DNA of 64,000 nt from Methylobacterium currus (GTDB lineage: Bacteria > Pseudomonadota > Alphaproteobacteria > Rhizobiales > Beijerinckiaceae): NCBI RefSeq assembly GCF_003058325.1, contig NZ_CP028843.1, forward strand, positions 3,531,501-3,595,500. Reading direction: 5' to 3'. Below are positions 17,387-26,528 of this stretch, in pieces. The notes below the pieces were generated by a model. The model was not told the DNA's origin. It was given only the letters and a program-made list of their open reading frames with translations, and searched no databases. A program made the translations under genes and the position numbers. Positions within the stretch are counted from its first letter, which is position 1; each line of letters starts with the position of its first letter.

Positions 17387-18454
17387 CTACACGCTGCCGG
17401 CTGCTTTGGGCATCGTGTAGCCGAGATGGTACGGCGTCACGGCGCACATGTCCAAGATGTTGTTGCGCATGATGCATGCCACGCCGCCGCCATCCGCGCA
17501 GTTCTCGCAATTCAGGTTCGGTCGACCGTACGCGCCGTGCGAACCGCCGCAGTTGCAGCCGCTCAAAGCGTATTCGTCCGGCGCACCGAAGACGTGAGCC
17601 GTCTCGTGTGCAAACACGCTGTCGAGGTTCTTGGTTCCCCAGCCGTCATTGGCATATTGCATGACGACGCAATCGTCCCGGCAATAGGCGAAATGGTGAA
17701 GCTGGTAGTGGGTGAAGAAGGCGCAATACGCAGCCTGCGCCCCTTTGGCTGCTTTGATCCCCCCGATGTAGTTCTTGACTCCGGACCACCCGGCCGGCTG
17801 TCCGATCGACGCGAGGGCTGCATCCCGCCAGGGTGCCTCGAAGTGTTCATAGGGATCCTGGCCGGCGGGAATTGGCCCGGTGGTGTCGGGTGTGGCGATC
17901 TGAGCGACATGGAGGTCGTACGTGAAGGTCACGTCCCTGGCCGGTGCACGGCCGCCCAGGAAGCTCAGGCCGTTCTGCACGTCGGTGATGATCTTGCTTT
18001 GCTGAGCACTGGTCATCGTCAGCGGTCCGGGTCCCGAAACGATGACGACGCCGACGGCGATGCGACCGGCCAAGCGCCTGACCTGCGGGGCTTGGGGGAC
18101 CGTGGTCGGATCAGCCGGCAGCGGGGGCGCCGGCGGGGTTGCGGCGGGCTGATCCTCGTCCAATCCCGAACGGCCGCCGTCCTCGTCCCATGGCGCCGAC
18201 CTGCGAGGGCGATTCTCCTTCTCATCGCGATAGGAGTCATGCAGCCGCGTTCTGAACGCCTGAAGCCCCAGGCGCTCCTGCTCGCTCAGATCCGCCTCGT
18301 TGATGGGCGCGTGAGGCAGCGCCCCTTCCCACAACCCGATCCGCACCGCCGGGCCGTACTCGTGTAGCACTGGCAACGGGGCCGCCATGGCCGCCATCCC
18401 GTCTCGGGGCAGCGGGGGCAGGAGCACCTCGGGAAGGTTGACGTCGCCAGCCAT
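17387..18454 (-). CDS. Metzincin-like zinc metalloprotease
   Basis: A 355-residue protein with the extended zinc site HETAHVFGAPD (residues 283-293), that is HExxHxxGxxD with Asp as the third ligand (as in snapalysin), and a likely Met-turn in CIMRNN (327-332). Around the site are many cysteines (CNC, CENC, CIM, MC) that could form disulfides. Residues 80-125 form a Pro/acidic linker, and no signal peptide is visible. The ATG at 18454 was preferred for its GAGGTG ribosome-binding site; a TTG 25 codons upstream is also in frame. It is followed by the coupled 103-residue gene. Substrate and secretion route are unknown. Confidence 0.75.
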   Translation of the reverse strand: MAGDVNLPEVLLPPLPRDGMAAMAAPLPVLHEYGPAVRIGLWEGALPHAPINEADLSEQERLGLQAFRTRLHDSYRDEKENRPRRSAPWDEDGGRSGLDEDQPAATPPAPPLPADPTTVPQAPQVRRLAGRIAVGVVIVSGPGPLTMTSAQQSKIITDVQNGLSFLGGRAPARDVTFTYDLHVAQIATPDTTGPIPAGQDPYEHFEAPWRDAALASIGQPAGWSGVKNYIGGIKAAKGAQAAYCAFFTHYQLHHFAYCRDDCVVMQYANDGWGTKNLDSVFAHETAHVFGAPDEYALSGCNCGGSHGAYGRPNLNCENCADGGGVACIMRNNILDMCAVTPYHLGYTMPKAAGSV

Positions 18455-18671
18455 CGTGGAAAACACCTCAGCCCTGGATGATGATCGGCCGAGAAGATCA
18501 AAAAATCGTTTATCTGTGAAGACTGGCAATCCAGATCATCTGTGCCATGTAAAGTTCTAACTTGCTGCAAAAGTGTTTTCCAGGAATCGTGCTCTCACGA
18601 GCGGCAGCGTCGGTCCGACGATCCCGGCTCCCACGTTGATCCAACTCGGGATTCCTGTCAGGCGGGGCGCC

Positions 18672-19913
18672 ATGCGGACGACCTCATCCCCCCGGCGCCT
18701 GCCGCGCCCCCTCTCCGCCCTGCGCAACCTGCTCGTCAGCAGCGCCGGCGGCGGCCTCGTCCTGATGGCGAGCGCCGTGCTCGCCCTCATCGTCGCCAAC
18801 GGCCCCTATGGCGAGGCCTATGCCCACGCGCTCCACGCCAAGATCGGGCCCTTGAGCCTGCTGCACTGGATCAACGACGGCCTGATGGCCGTGTTCTTCC
18901 TGCTCGTCGGGCTCGAGATCAAGCGCGAGATCCTGGACGGAGGCCTGCGGACCTGGCCCGACCGGGCGCTGCCGGGCATCGCGGCGCTCGGCGGCATGGC
19001 GGTGCCGGCCCTCGTCTACGTCGCCGTCAACTGGTCCTCCCCCGCCACCTTGCGGGGCTGGGCAATCCCGGCGGCCACCGACATCGCCTTCGCGCTCGGC
19101 GTCCTGGCGCTGCTCGGCTCCCGGGCGCCGGTCTCGCTCAAGGTCTTCCTCACCGCCCTCGCCATCCTCGACGATCTCGGGGCGGTGGTGATCATCGCGC
19201 TGTTCTACACCGCCGACCTCGCCTGGCCGATGCTGGCGCTCGCCGGCGCCGTGACGGCGATGCTCACGGTGCTCAACCGCCTCGGGTTGCGCCGGCTCGG
19301 GCCCTACCTGATCCTCGGCGCCGTGCTCTGGCTCCTGGTGCTGCGCTCAGGGCTGCACGCCACCGTGGCGGGCGTGGTCCTGGCGCTGGCGATCCCGCTG
19401 CGGGCGAGCCCCGGCCGGCCCGATGACGGGGACTCGCCCCTGCACCGGCTGGAGCACGCGCTCCAGCCCTGGGTCGCCTATCTGATCCTGCCGGTCTTCG
19501 GCTTCGCCAATGCGGGCGTGCCGCTCGCCGGGCTGACGCCGTCGGCGCTGCTGGCGCCCGTCACCCTCGGGGTCGCGGCGGGGCTGTTTCTCGGCAAGCA
19601 GGTCGGGGTGCTCGGCGGCGTCTGGCTCGCGGTGCGGACCGGGCTTGCGCACAAGCCCGCGGGCGCCACCTGGCGCCACGTCTACGGGGTGGCTCTGCTC
19701 TGCGGCATCGGCTTCACCATGAGCCTGTTCATCGGCGGCCTCGCCTTCGCCAACGCACCGGAATTCGACACCGAGACGAAGCTCGGGGTGATCCTGGGCT
19801 CGGTGCTCTCGACGCTGGCCGGGGCCCTGGTCCTGTCGCTCGGGCCGCGACCGGCGGGGCGGCCGGCCGTGGCGAAGGAGCGGCCCTCCAACGCTCGGAG
19901 GATCGGGTCCTAA
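18672..19913 (+). CDS. nhaA: Na+/H+ antiporter NhaA
   Basis: A 413-residue inner-membrane protein with about 12 spans that exchanges two protons for one sodium ion. The functional aspartates are present: ATDIAF with Asp137 and LDD with Asp167-Asp168, corresponding to Asp133, Asp163 and Asp164 of the E. coli protein. [20 protein letters not shown] is the family hallmark. The ATG at 18672 was chosen since the first membrane helix follows shortly. Its stop codon overlaps the stop of the convergent cupin gene. Confidence 0.95.
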   Translation: MRTTSSPRRLPRPLSALRNLLVSSAGGGLVLMASAVLALIVANGPYGEAYAHALHAKIGPLSLLHWINDGLMAVFFLLVGLEIKREILDGGLRTWPDRALPGIAALGGMAVPALVYVAVNWSSPATLRGWAIPAATDIAFALGVLALLGSRAPVSLKVFLTALAILDDLGAVVIIALFYTADLAWPMLALAGAVTAMLTVLNRLGLRRLGPYLILGAVLWLLVLRSGLHATVAGVVLALAIPLRASPGRPDDGDSPLHRLEHALQPWVAYLILPVFGFANAGVPLAGLTPSALLAPVTLGVAAGLFLGKQVGVLGGVWLAVRTGLAHKPAGATWRHVYGVALLCGIGFTMSLFIGGLAFANAPEFDTETKLGVILGSVLSTLAGALVLSLGPRPAGRPAVAKERPSNARRIGS

Positions 19914-20347
19914 ACCCGCGGCATCGGCCGCCAGTCCGGCGGCGCCATCTCGAATCCCTCGAAGCGGAAGCCCGGCGCCACGGTGCAACTCACCAGCGTC
20001 CAGGCCCCGAGGCTGGTGGCGGTCTGCCAGTGATGGGCCGGCACCACGATCTGCGGCCGATGGCCCCGGGCAAGGTCGGGGCCGAGATGGCGCGCCTCGG
20101 CGTCGTGGCCGTTGGGGCTGGTGGTGATGACCATCGGCGCTCCGGCATGCCAGAGCCAGACCTCCGTCGCGTCGACCCGGTGCCATTCCGAGGTCTCGCC
20201 GATGTCGAGCAGGTAGTAGATCGCCGTCGAGGCCGGGCGCCCGTCGACCTCGCGGGAATCGCGAAAGGTCTCGCGGTAATGCCCGCCCTCCGGATGGGGC
20301 TTGAGGTCGAGCAGGCGCACGACCTCGGCGGCAGTCAGGGTGTTCAT
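19910..20347 (-). CDS. Cupin DUF985 family protein
   Basis: A 145-residue cupin of the DUF985 group. Landmarks are [13 protein letters not shown], then a [14 protein letters not shown] core and VPAHHWQTA. Metal-ligand-like histidines are present. Some relatives are annotated as sugar epimerase-like or lectin-like, but function is not established. It starts 5 bp after gloB ends, forming a two-gene operon. The last codon overlaps the nhaA stop on the opposite strand. Confidence 0.85.
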   Translation of the reverse strand: MNTLTAAEVVRLLDLKPHPEGGHYRETFRDSREVDGRPASTAIYYLLDIGETSEWHRVDATEVWLWHAGAPMVITTSPNGHDAEARHLGPDLARGHRPQIVVPAHHWQTATSLGAWTLVSCTVAPGFRFEGFEMAPPDWRPMPRV

Positions 20348-20352
20348 CGTCG

Positions 20353-21132
20353 TCAGAACCGGTTCTTCCACTCGCGGAGCGCCGTGAACACCGCCGCCGG
20401 GTCGGCGCCGGGCTCCATCCCGACGGCGCGGGCGAGCGCCGGCTCGGTGGCGCGCAGGAACGGGTTGGTGGCCTTCTCCTCGCCCAAGGTCGTCGGCACC
20501 AGGAAGCGCCCCTCCGCCTTGGCCGTCTCCGCGAGCGCCGCCCGGTCCCTGAGGTTCCGGTTCTCCGGCTCGGCGGCGAGGGCGAAGCGGGCATTCGACA
20601 GGACGTAGTCGTGGCCGGAATAGATCACGGTCTCGTCGGGCAGGGGCAGGAAGCGCGACAGCGAGCGCCACAGCACCTGGGGCGGGCCCTCGAGCACCCG
20701 GCCGCAGCCGAGGGTGAACAGGGTGTCGCCGGCGAACGCGATTCCCGCCTCCTCGAACCAGTAGGTGACGTGGTCGTCGCAATGGCCGGGGGTCTCCCAC
20801 ACGGCGGCGGCGAGGGAGCCCACCGTCACGACGTCGCCCTCGCGCACCGTGGCGTCGACCTGCGGCACGGCGCTGCCGGCCCGCGCCGGTGCCGTCACCC
20901 GGGCGTTGGTCCGTGCCTTCACCTCCGGGATGCCCTCGACGTGGTCGCCGTGGCGGTGGGTGACCAGGATGTCGGTGAGGCGCCAGCCGGTCTCGTCGAG
21001 GGCGCGCAGGATGGCGGCGGCCTCCGGCACGTCGATCGCCGCGCAGGCGCCGGTCTCGGGGTCGCGCATCAGCACGCCGATATTGTCGCTCCGGCACAGG
21101 AAGGTGCGGATCTCCGGACGGATCTCGGGCAT
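20353..21132 (-). CDS. gloB: Hydroxyacylglutathione hydrolase (glyoxalase II)
   Basis: A 259-residue metallo-beta-lactamase-fold enzyme that hydrolyses S-lactoylglutathione to lactate and glutathione in methylglyoxal detoxification. The binuclear metal motif THRHGDH is at residues 58-64. Further ligands are TPGHCDDHV, AFAGDTLF and YSGHDY. The C-terminal HAGH-type domain ends with NPFLR..EWKNRF. The ATG at 21132 follows a GAGGAGG ribosome-binding site. A divergent methyltransferase gene lies upstream, a pairing often seen in Rhizobiales. Confidence 0.93.
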   Translation of the reverse strand: MPEIRPEIRTFLCRSDNIGVLMRDPETGACAAIDVPEAAAILRALDETGWRLTDILVTHRHGDHVEGIPEVKARTNARVTAPARAGSAVPQVDATVREGDVVTVGSLAAAVWETPGHCDDHVTYWFEEAGIAFAGDTLFTLGCGRVLEGPPQVLWRSLSRFLPLPDETVIYSGHDYVLSNARFALAAEPENRNLRDRAALAETAKAEGRFLVPTTLGEEKATNPFLRATEPALARAVGMEPGADPAAVFTALREWKNRF

Positions 21133-21361
21133 GGCGGCGCCTCCTCGAAACACTCTCTCGCCGCCGGAAGATAGGGCGGCGGCGCCCTCGCGCGAGTTGC
21201 GGCCCGGCGAATAGCGGGGAGCGCGGGCGGCCTTGCGGGTTGACGCCTTGCCGCGCTTCGCGCCACTCCCCATTCATGGCCTCGGGACCCTCGGATGCGG
21301 GTCCCTTGGCCTTCACGGCATGAGGGCGACGCGCCCGCTGCCCCGCACGTCCCGGGTACCG

Positions 21362-22114
21362 ATGAGCCTCGACGTCACCGACCTGCGCGCCTTCTACGCC
21401 AGCCCCCTGGGGGCGGTGGCGCAGCGGCTCGTCGGCCGCACGGTCCACCGCATGCTCGGCTCGGTCTCGGGCTTGCGGGTGATGGGGCTCGGCTACGCCG
21501 TGCCGTATCTCGGACCCGTCCGGCACGCCGCCGAGCGGACACTCGCCTTCATGCCGGCGGCGCAGGGGGTGACGCACTGGCCCGGCTCGGGCCGCTCGGC
21601 CTCCTGCCTCGTCGATCCGACCATGATGCCGCTGCCCGATTCGGCCCTCGACCGGGTGCTGCTGATTCACGCCATCGAGGCGGTGGAGAGCCCGGCCGAG
21701 CTGATGCAGGAGGTCTGGCGCGTTCTGACGCCGGGCGGACGGCTGATCGTCGCGGTGCCCAACCGCCGCGGCCTGTGGGCGCGGCGCGACGCCACGCCCT
21801 TTGGCCACGGCCAGCCATACAGCCGCTCGCAGCTCGGCCGCCTGATGCGCGACACCCTGTTCTCCCCCGAGGACTGGGCCGAGACCCTCTACGTGCCGCC
21901 CGTGGAGGGCTGGCTCACCGTGCGCACCGCGAGCGCCTGGGAGCGGGTCGGCACCGGCCTGTCCCTGCCCTTCGCCGGCCTGCACGTGGTCGAGGCGACC
22001 AAGCAGCTGCACCGCCCGGTGGCGGTCCGGGCCCGCAAGGCGGCGCGCCTCGGCGCCCGGGTGCTGGCGCCGGTGCCCGTGCCGGTCCCCACCCCCGTGC
22101 CGGGAGGCGCGTGA
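21362..22114 (+). CDS. Class I SAM-dependent methyltransferase
   Basis: A 250-residue methyltransferase of the type 11 group. The SAM-binding glycine motif is degenerate (RVMGLGYAVPYLG). The post-II acidic segment SALDRVLLIHAIEAVE and VWRVLTPGGRLIVAVPNRRG are clear. The C-terminus contains several Val-Pro repeats. The substrate is unknown. The start is uncertain: the ATG at 21362 precedes the conserved LRAFYASPLG segment, but an in-frame ATG at 21320 is possible. The stop overlaps the start of the marC-like gene by one base, indicating coupling. Confidence 0.8.
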   Translation: MSLDVTDLRAFYASPLGAVAQRLVGRTVHRMLGSVSGLRVMGLGYAVPYLGPVRHAAERTLAFMPAAQGVTHWPGSGRSASCLVDPTMMPLPDSALDRVLLIHAIEAVESPAELMQEVWRVLTPGGRLIVAVPNRRGLWARRDATPFGHGQPYSRSQLGRLMRDTLFSPEDWAETLYVPPVEGWLTVRTASAWERVGTGLSLPFAGLHVVEATKQLHRPVAVRARKAARLGARVLAPVPVPVPTPVPGGA

Positions 22115-22833
22115 TGCTCTTTCCCGGCGCGGAAGCGGCGCTGCAGAGCTTCCTCCTCGCCTTCTCGGCCCTGTTCTCGATCGTCAACCCGCCCGGCGCG
22201 GCGCTGATCTTCGCGCAGGTCACCGCCGGGCGGCAGCACGCCGAGCGCACCTGGCTCGCCCGCCGCATCGGCGCCTACGCGGCCGCCGTGATGCTGGTCT
22301 CGCTCTGGGCCGGGGCCTCGGTGCTCAGCTTCTTCGGCATCTCGCTCTCGGCTTTGCGCATCGCCGGCGGCCTCGTCGTGGCGGCGCAGGCCTGGACCCT
22401 GCTCTCCGCGCCCGAGCAGCGCGAGGCCCGCAAGACCGCGCAGGCCGAGCCGGTTCAGGCGAGCGAGGACGACCCTGAGCCCGCCGTCCTCGCCGAGGTG
22501 GCGTTCTTCCCCCTGACCCTGCCCTTCACCACCGGGCCCGGCACGATCGCGGTGGCGATCGCGCTCGGCGCCGGCCGGCCGGAGGGCGGGGTGGACCGGA
22601 TCGGGTATCTGGCCGGCGCCTCGGCCGCCTCCCTGGTCATCGCCCTGATGGTGCTTCTCGCTTACGCCTCGGCCGACCGGCTGGTGGAGCGGCTCGGCCA
22701 CGCGAGGGCCCGGGTGCTCGGGCGGCTCGCCGCCTTCCTGCTCCTCTGCGTCGGCACCCAGATCACGCTCACGGGCGTCACCGACGTGCTGGGTCCGCTC
22801 ATCGCGAACGCCAGGCCAGGGTTCGTCCGGTGA
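22114..22833 (+). CDS. MarC-family integral membrane protein
   Basis: A 239-residue protein with six predicted membrane helices in the MarC/UPF0056 arrangement. SALFSIVNPPGAALIF is in helix 1 and FFPLTLPFTTGPGTIAVAI after the central loop, two halves that look like an internal repeat. The transport substrate is unestablished; MarC itself is not required for multiple antibiotic resistance. The central loop (about residues 105-128) is acidic. A GGGAGG ribosome-binding site lies in the 3' end of the preceding methyltransferase gene. Its 3' end overlaps the convergent hydrolase gene by 35 bp. Confidence 0.88.
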   Translation: MLFPGAEAALQSFLLAFSALFSIVNPPGAALIFAQVTAGRQHAERTWLARRIGAYAAAVMLVSLWAGASVLSFFGISLSALRIAGGLVVAAQAWTLLSAPEQREARKTAQAEPVQASEDDPEPAVLAEVAFFPLTLPFTTGPGTIAVAIALGAGRPEGGVDRIGYLAGASAASLVIALMVLLAYASADRLVERLGHARARVLGRLAAFLLLCVGTQITLTGVTDVLGPLIANARPGFVR

Positions 22834-23830
22834 GCGCCATCTGCGCGTCCACCGCCCGCAGGATCCGGGCCTTGGCCGAGTAGTGGATCATGTGGCCCTG
22901 CCCGGGCAGCAGGGTCAGGGTGCTGCCCGCCACCTCCGCGTGCAGGCGGCAGGATTGCTCGGCCGGGTCCACGACGGCGTCGGCATCGCCCGACAGGATC
23001 GCCACCGGCAGCCGCAAGCCCGCGTAGCGCGGCTGCATGAGGGCGACGGCGGTGTTCATGCTGGCGGTGTCCTCGGCGCTCGCCCGCCCTTGCGTGGCCG
23101 AGAGCGAGAGCGCGACGGGGAAGCGCGCGGTGAACCGCGCCGGCACGGCCTGCGGCTTGAACACGTGCTGGAAGACCCTCGGCGCCAGCATCTTCCCGAC
23201 CGCCCCCGGCATCATGGCGCGGGCCGCGTCGCCGACGCCGGGCACGGCGAGCGGCGCGATCAGCGCCACGTCGGTCCGCCGGCCCGGATAGTAGTAGCCG
23301 GAGAGCAGCACCAGGCCGCGCAGGTCGACGCCTTCGTGGATTGCCAGCGCCAGCGAGACGATGGTCCCCCAGGAATGGCCGACGACCACCGGCCGCTCGA
23401 CGTTCAGCGCGGCCAGCACGTGCCCGATCAGCCGCGCCTGCGCGGCGGCGGACCAGACCCAGTGCCGCGGCCGCTCGGTATGGCCGAAGCCGGGCCGGTC
23501 GATCGCGATGACCCGATAGCTCTTGGCCAGCTGCTCCACGAGGCCGCAGATGACGAAATCCTCCGCCATCGTGCCGTTGCCGTGGATCAGCACCACCGGC
23601 CGGCCCTTGCCGCGGACGATGGCGTGCACCCGCACCCCGTCGACCTCGATGAAGCGGCCCGGCGGTGTGTGCGCCGGCTCGTTCGTCTTCAGCGCCTCGG
23701 CGCCGCGCTGCATCAGCGCCCCGGTCCGGCGCGCCGCGGCGGCGTTCGCCTTGGCGGTGGCGCGCAGGATCCGCACGGCGCCGCTGGCGGCGCGGCGGGT
23801 GGTGCGCCCTGGAACGAACCGAAAGGCCAT
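22799..23830 (-). CDS. Alpha/beta hydrolase
   Basis: A 343-residue alpha/beta-hydrolase-fold enzyme. The oxyanion region is VVLIHGNGTM, the nucleophile elbow GHSWG, the acid is likely in ILSGDADAVVD, and the catalytic His is in GQGHMIHYS. An N-terminal basic amphipathic extension (about 55 residues) precedes the fold and may associate with membranes. The substrate is unknown. The ATG at 23830 has a GGAG ribosome-binding site. It converges on, and overlaps, the marC-like gene. Confidence 0.87.
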   Translation of the reverse strand: MAFRFVPGRTTRRAASGAVRILRATAKANAAAARRTGALMQRGAEALKTNEPAHTPPGRFIEVDGVRVHAIVRGKGRPVVLIHGNGTMAEDFVICGLVEQLAKSYRVIAIDRPGFGHTERPRHWVWSAAAQARLIGHVLAALNVERPVVVGHSWGTIVSLALAIHEGVDLRGLVLLSGYYYPGRRTDVALIAPLAVPGVGDAARAMMPGAVGKMLAPRVFQHVFKPQAVPARFTARFPVALSLSATQGRASAEDTASMNTAVALMQPRYAGLRLPVAILSGDADAVVDPAEQSCRLHAEVAGSTLTLLPGQGHMIHYSAKARILRAVDAQMALTGRTLAWRSR

Positions 23831-24090
23831 GGGATCTCCGGCGCGATGCTGCACTGCGGGATAAGATGGGGCCTTCCCGGTCCCGCGCATATCCCCCCAC
23901 CCTGCCCATATGTCCCTCAGCCTTGGCAGCATCGCCGGGCCCCTGTACGAGGCCCGGACGGGCGGGCCGGGACCGCTGCCTCACGCACGCCGAACGGGCG
24001 CGCGAGGCAGGCCGGACCGGGCGTCGGCGCCGATGCGCCGGGACGCTTTCGCCGCCAGGCGAAGGCAGCAGGCATAAAGGAGCGTGACCC

Positions 24091-24888
24091 ATGCGTCTCG
24101 TCGTCGTCGGCGCCTCCGGGCGCATGGGGCGGATGCTGATCCAGGCCGTGGCCGGCACCGAGGGCTGCACCCTCTCGGGCGCGATCGAGCGCGAGGGCTC
24201 GCCCGCCCTCGGCCAGGATGCCGGCCTGCTCGCCGGGCTGTCGCCGCTGGGCGTCCCGGTCACCGATGATCCGCTGCCGGCCTTCGCCGAGGCCGACGGC
24301 GTCCTCGACTTCACGGCCCCGGCCGCCACGGTGTTCTACGCCGAGCTCGCGGCCCAGGCCCGCATCGTCCACGTGGTCGGCACCACCGGCCTGTCGCCGG
24401 ACGATTTTTCGAAGCTGAAGGCGGCGGCCTTCCACGCCCGCATCGTGCAGTCGGGCAACATGTCGCTCGGCGTGAACCTGCTGGCGGGCCTGGTGCGCAA
24501 GGTCGCGGCGACTCTGGGCGACGAGTACGACATCGAGATCCTGGAGATGCACCACCGCCACAAGGTCGACGCGCCCTCCGGCACCGCCCTGCTTCTGGGC
24601 GAGGCCGCGGCGCAGGGGCGGGGCGTCGCCCTTGCTGAGCGCAAGGTCGCGGTGCGCGACGGCCATACCGGCCCGCGCGAGCCCGGCACGATCGGCTTTG
24701 CGACCCTGCGGGGCGGCAGCGTCGTCGGCGAGCACAGCGTGATCTTCGCGGGCGCCGGCGAGCGCATCGAACTCACCCACCTGGCGAGCGACCGCGGCCT
24801 CTTCGCCGCCGGCGCCGTCAAGGCCGCCCTCTGGGCGCAATCGCGCGAGCCCGGCTTCTACGGCATGGACGACGTGCTGGGCCTTTGA
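24091..24888 (+). CDS. dapB: 4-hydroxy-tetrahydrodipicolinate reductase
   Basis: A 265-residue enzyme of the diaminopimelate/lysine pathway that reduces 4-hydroxy-tetrahydrodipicolinate with NAD(P)H. The Rossmann motif GASGRMG is at residues 7-13 and the catalytic signature [14 protein letters not shown] at 152-165. Length fits the family. It is followed 36 bp later by gpmA on the same strand, so the two probably form an operon, as in related genomes. Confidence 0.96.
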   Translation: MRLVVVGASGRMGRMLIQAVAGTEGCTLSGAIEREGSPALGQDAGLLAGLSPLGVPVTDDPLPAFAEADGVLDFTAPAATVFYAELAAQARIVHVVGTTGLSPDDFSKLKAAAFHARIVQSGNMSLGVNLLAGLVRKVAATLGDEYDIEILEMHHRHKVDAPSGTALLLGEAAAQGRGVALAERKVAVRDGHTGPREPGTIGFATLRGGSVVGEHSVIFAGAGERIELTHLASDRGLFAAGAVKAALWAQSREPGFYGMDDVLGL

Positions 24889-24924
24889 ACCCTGTTTCCC
24901 CCTGACAACGGAGCGACACGCATC

Positions 24925-25548
24925 ATGGAGCGTCTTCTCGTCCTCGCGCGCCACGGCCAGAGCGAGTGGAACCTGAAGAACCTGTTCACCGGCTGGAAGG
25001 ACCCCGGGCTCACCGCGCTCGGCGTCGAGGAGGCGCGGGCCGCCGGGCGGCGGCTGAAGGCGAAAGGCGTACAGTTCGACGTCGCCTTCACCTCGGACCT
25101 CACCCGGGCCCAGCGCACCTGCGCGCTGATCCTGGAGGAGCTCGGCCAGTCCGGCCTGCCGACCTTCGCCGACGCCGCGCTCAACGAGCGCGATTACGGC
25201 GACCTCTCGGGCCTCAACAAGGACGATGCCCGCGCCAAGTGGGGCGAGGAGCAGGTCCATGTCTGGCGCCGCTCCTACGACGTGCCCCCGCCCGGCGGCG
25301 AGAGCCTGAAGGACACGGTCGCCCGCGTGCTGCCCTACACGATGCGGGAGATCCTGCCCCGCGTGATGCGCGGCGAGCGCGTGCTGGTCGCGGCCCACGG
25401 CAACTCGCTCCGCGCCCTCGTGATGGTGCTGGACGGGCTCACCACCGAGACGATCCCCGGCCTCGAACTCCACACCGGCGTGCCGCTGGTCTACCGCCTG
25501 AAGGACGACACCACGGTCGCCTCGAAGGAAGTCCTCGACCACGACTGA
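24925..25548 (+). CDS. gpmA: 2,3-bisphosphoglycerate-dependent phosphoglycerate mutase
   Basis: A 207-residue glycolytic/gluconeogenic enzyme interconverting 3- and 2-phosphoglycerate. The phosphohistidine motif [10 protein letters not shown] has the catalytic His10. [19 protein letters not shown], and [10 protein letters not shown] with the second active-site His follow. It is about 40 residues shorter than the E. coli enzyme, the short form typical of alphaproteobacteria. It lies directly downstream of dapB. Confidence 0.94.
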   Translation: MERLLVLARHGQSEWNLKNLFTGWKDPGLTALGVEEARAAGRRLKAKGVQFDVAFTSDLTRAQRTCALILEELGQSGLPTFADAALNERDYGDLSGLNKDDARAKWGEEQVHVWRRSYDVPPPGGESLKDTVARVLPYTMREILPRVMRGERVLVAAHGNSLRALVMVLDGLTTETIPGLELHTGVPLVYRLKDDTTVASKEVLDHD

Positions 25549-25720
25549 CCGCGCGAGCGTAGCGGCCGCCCTCGCCCCACGGCGTAAGGGCGGCTGCCCG
25601 TCGAAACCGGCGCGGGGCCATTGCCGCGCCGCCCATCCGTCCCACCTGTCGTCTCATGGCGCGCGTCCTGGCGCGCTTCTCCGGCGCGCCCCTCGCACGC
25701 CCCCGGCAAGGGAGAGACAG

Positions 25721-26065
25721 ATGGTCGACACCGATCGCATCACCGGCGCGGCCCGCGAACTCGGCGGCAAGGCGCAATCGACCCTCGGCGACCTCGCGGG
25801 CGACCGCCGCGCGCAGGTCGAGGGCCGCTTCCGCGAGGCGCAAGGCCATGCCGAGCAAGTCGCCGGCGAGGCCCGCGACGCCCTGCGCGACGCCGCCGAT
25901 ACCGCCATCGATTACGCCGAGGACGCCTACGAGCACGGCCGCCAGGCGGCCCGCCACGGCGCCCGGACGGTGACGCATTACGTGGAGGAGACCCCGCTTC
26001 TCGCCCTGCTGGTCGCGGGTGCGGTCGGCTACGGGCTCGCGCTGCTGGTGCACGGGCGGCGCTGA
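25721..26065 (+). CDS. CsbD-like stress protein with membrane tail
   Basis: A 114-residue protein. Residues 1-50 are CsbD-like (DRITGAARELGGKAQ, repeated amphipathic Gly/Ala/Glu helix). The middle is a charged helix and the C-terminus (about 88-110) a single hydrophobic segment ending in basic residues, as in DUF883/ElaB-type proteins. Such proteins are induced in general stress or stationary phase; the biochemical role is unknown. The ribosome-binding site GGGAGAG precedes the ATG at 25721. Confidence 0.75.
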   Translation: MVDTDRITGAARELGGKAQSTLGDLAGDRRAQVEGRFREAQGHAEQVAGEARDALRDAADTAIDYAEDAYEHGRQAARHGARTVTHYVEETPLLALLVAGAVGYGLALLVHGRR

Positions 26066-26075
26066 AGCCCCCGAG

Positions 26076-26452
26076 TCACCGCGGCAGCGGCAGCGGCAGC
26101 GGCGCGCGGGGCAGCGTGCCGTCGGCGAGCTGCAAGCAGGTGAGCAGGGCGACGCAGGAGGGCGTGCCGCCAATCGCGCTCTCCTGCCGGCAATTGCGCC
26201 GGTCCGCGGCCGGGAAGGCCGACCAGTGCCGCCGTAGGGTACGCCGCGCCGCGCGCTCGTCGGACAGGCAGCCGCGATAGCTCGCCGGGGACGCATCGGG
26301 CCCGGGCCGCCGTTCGATCGCGCAGGACCTCGCTAACGAGAATGCCGGAAGGCCGGCGCCCGGGGCGGCTTGGCCGTTACGGGCTTGATCAGTGCGCGTC
26401 CGGACAGGACCAGCCCGATCGCGACCGGGACCGAGAGCCGGGCGGGGCTCAC
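26076..26452 (-). pseudogene. Frameshifted secreted Cys-containing protein
   Basis: A GTG at 26452 with a strong ribosome-binding site (GAGGAGG, 5-bp spacing) opens a short frame that begins like a signal peptide (VSPARLSVPVAIGLVLSG) and stops at 26333. The other frame then encodes a block with YRGCLSDERAARRTLRRHW, RRNCRQES and IGGTPSCVALLTCLQLADG, ending at 26076. This resembles a conserved small secreted family of Rhizobiales (pattern C..E..A...L...W..F......C....IGG.PSYVELLTC). The second frame has no start codon. I infer one gene broken by a one-base shift around 26330-26345, real or a sequencing error. Confidence 0.55.
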
Positions 26453-26528
26453 GACGACCTCCTCATGATAACCTCCCCCCGCGAAGCGGCGGCCCGGGAC
26501 GGAAGCCCCGGGCCGGCACGCCCTGCGC

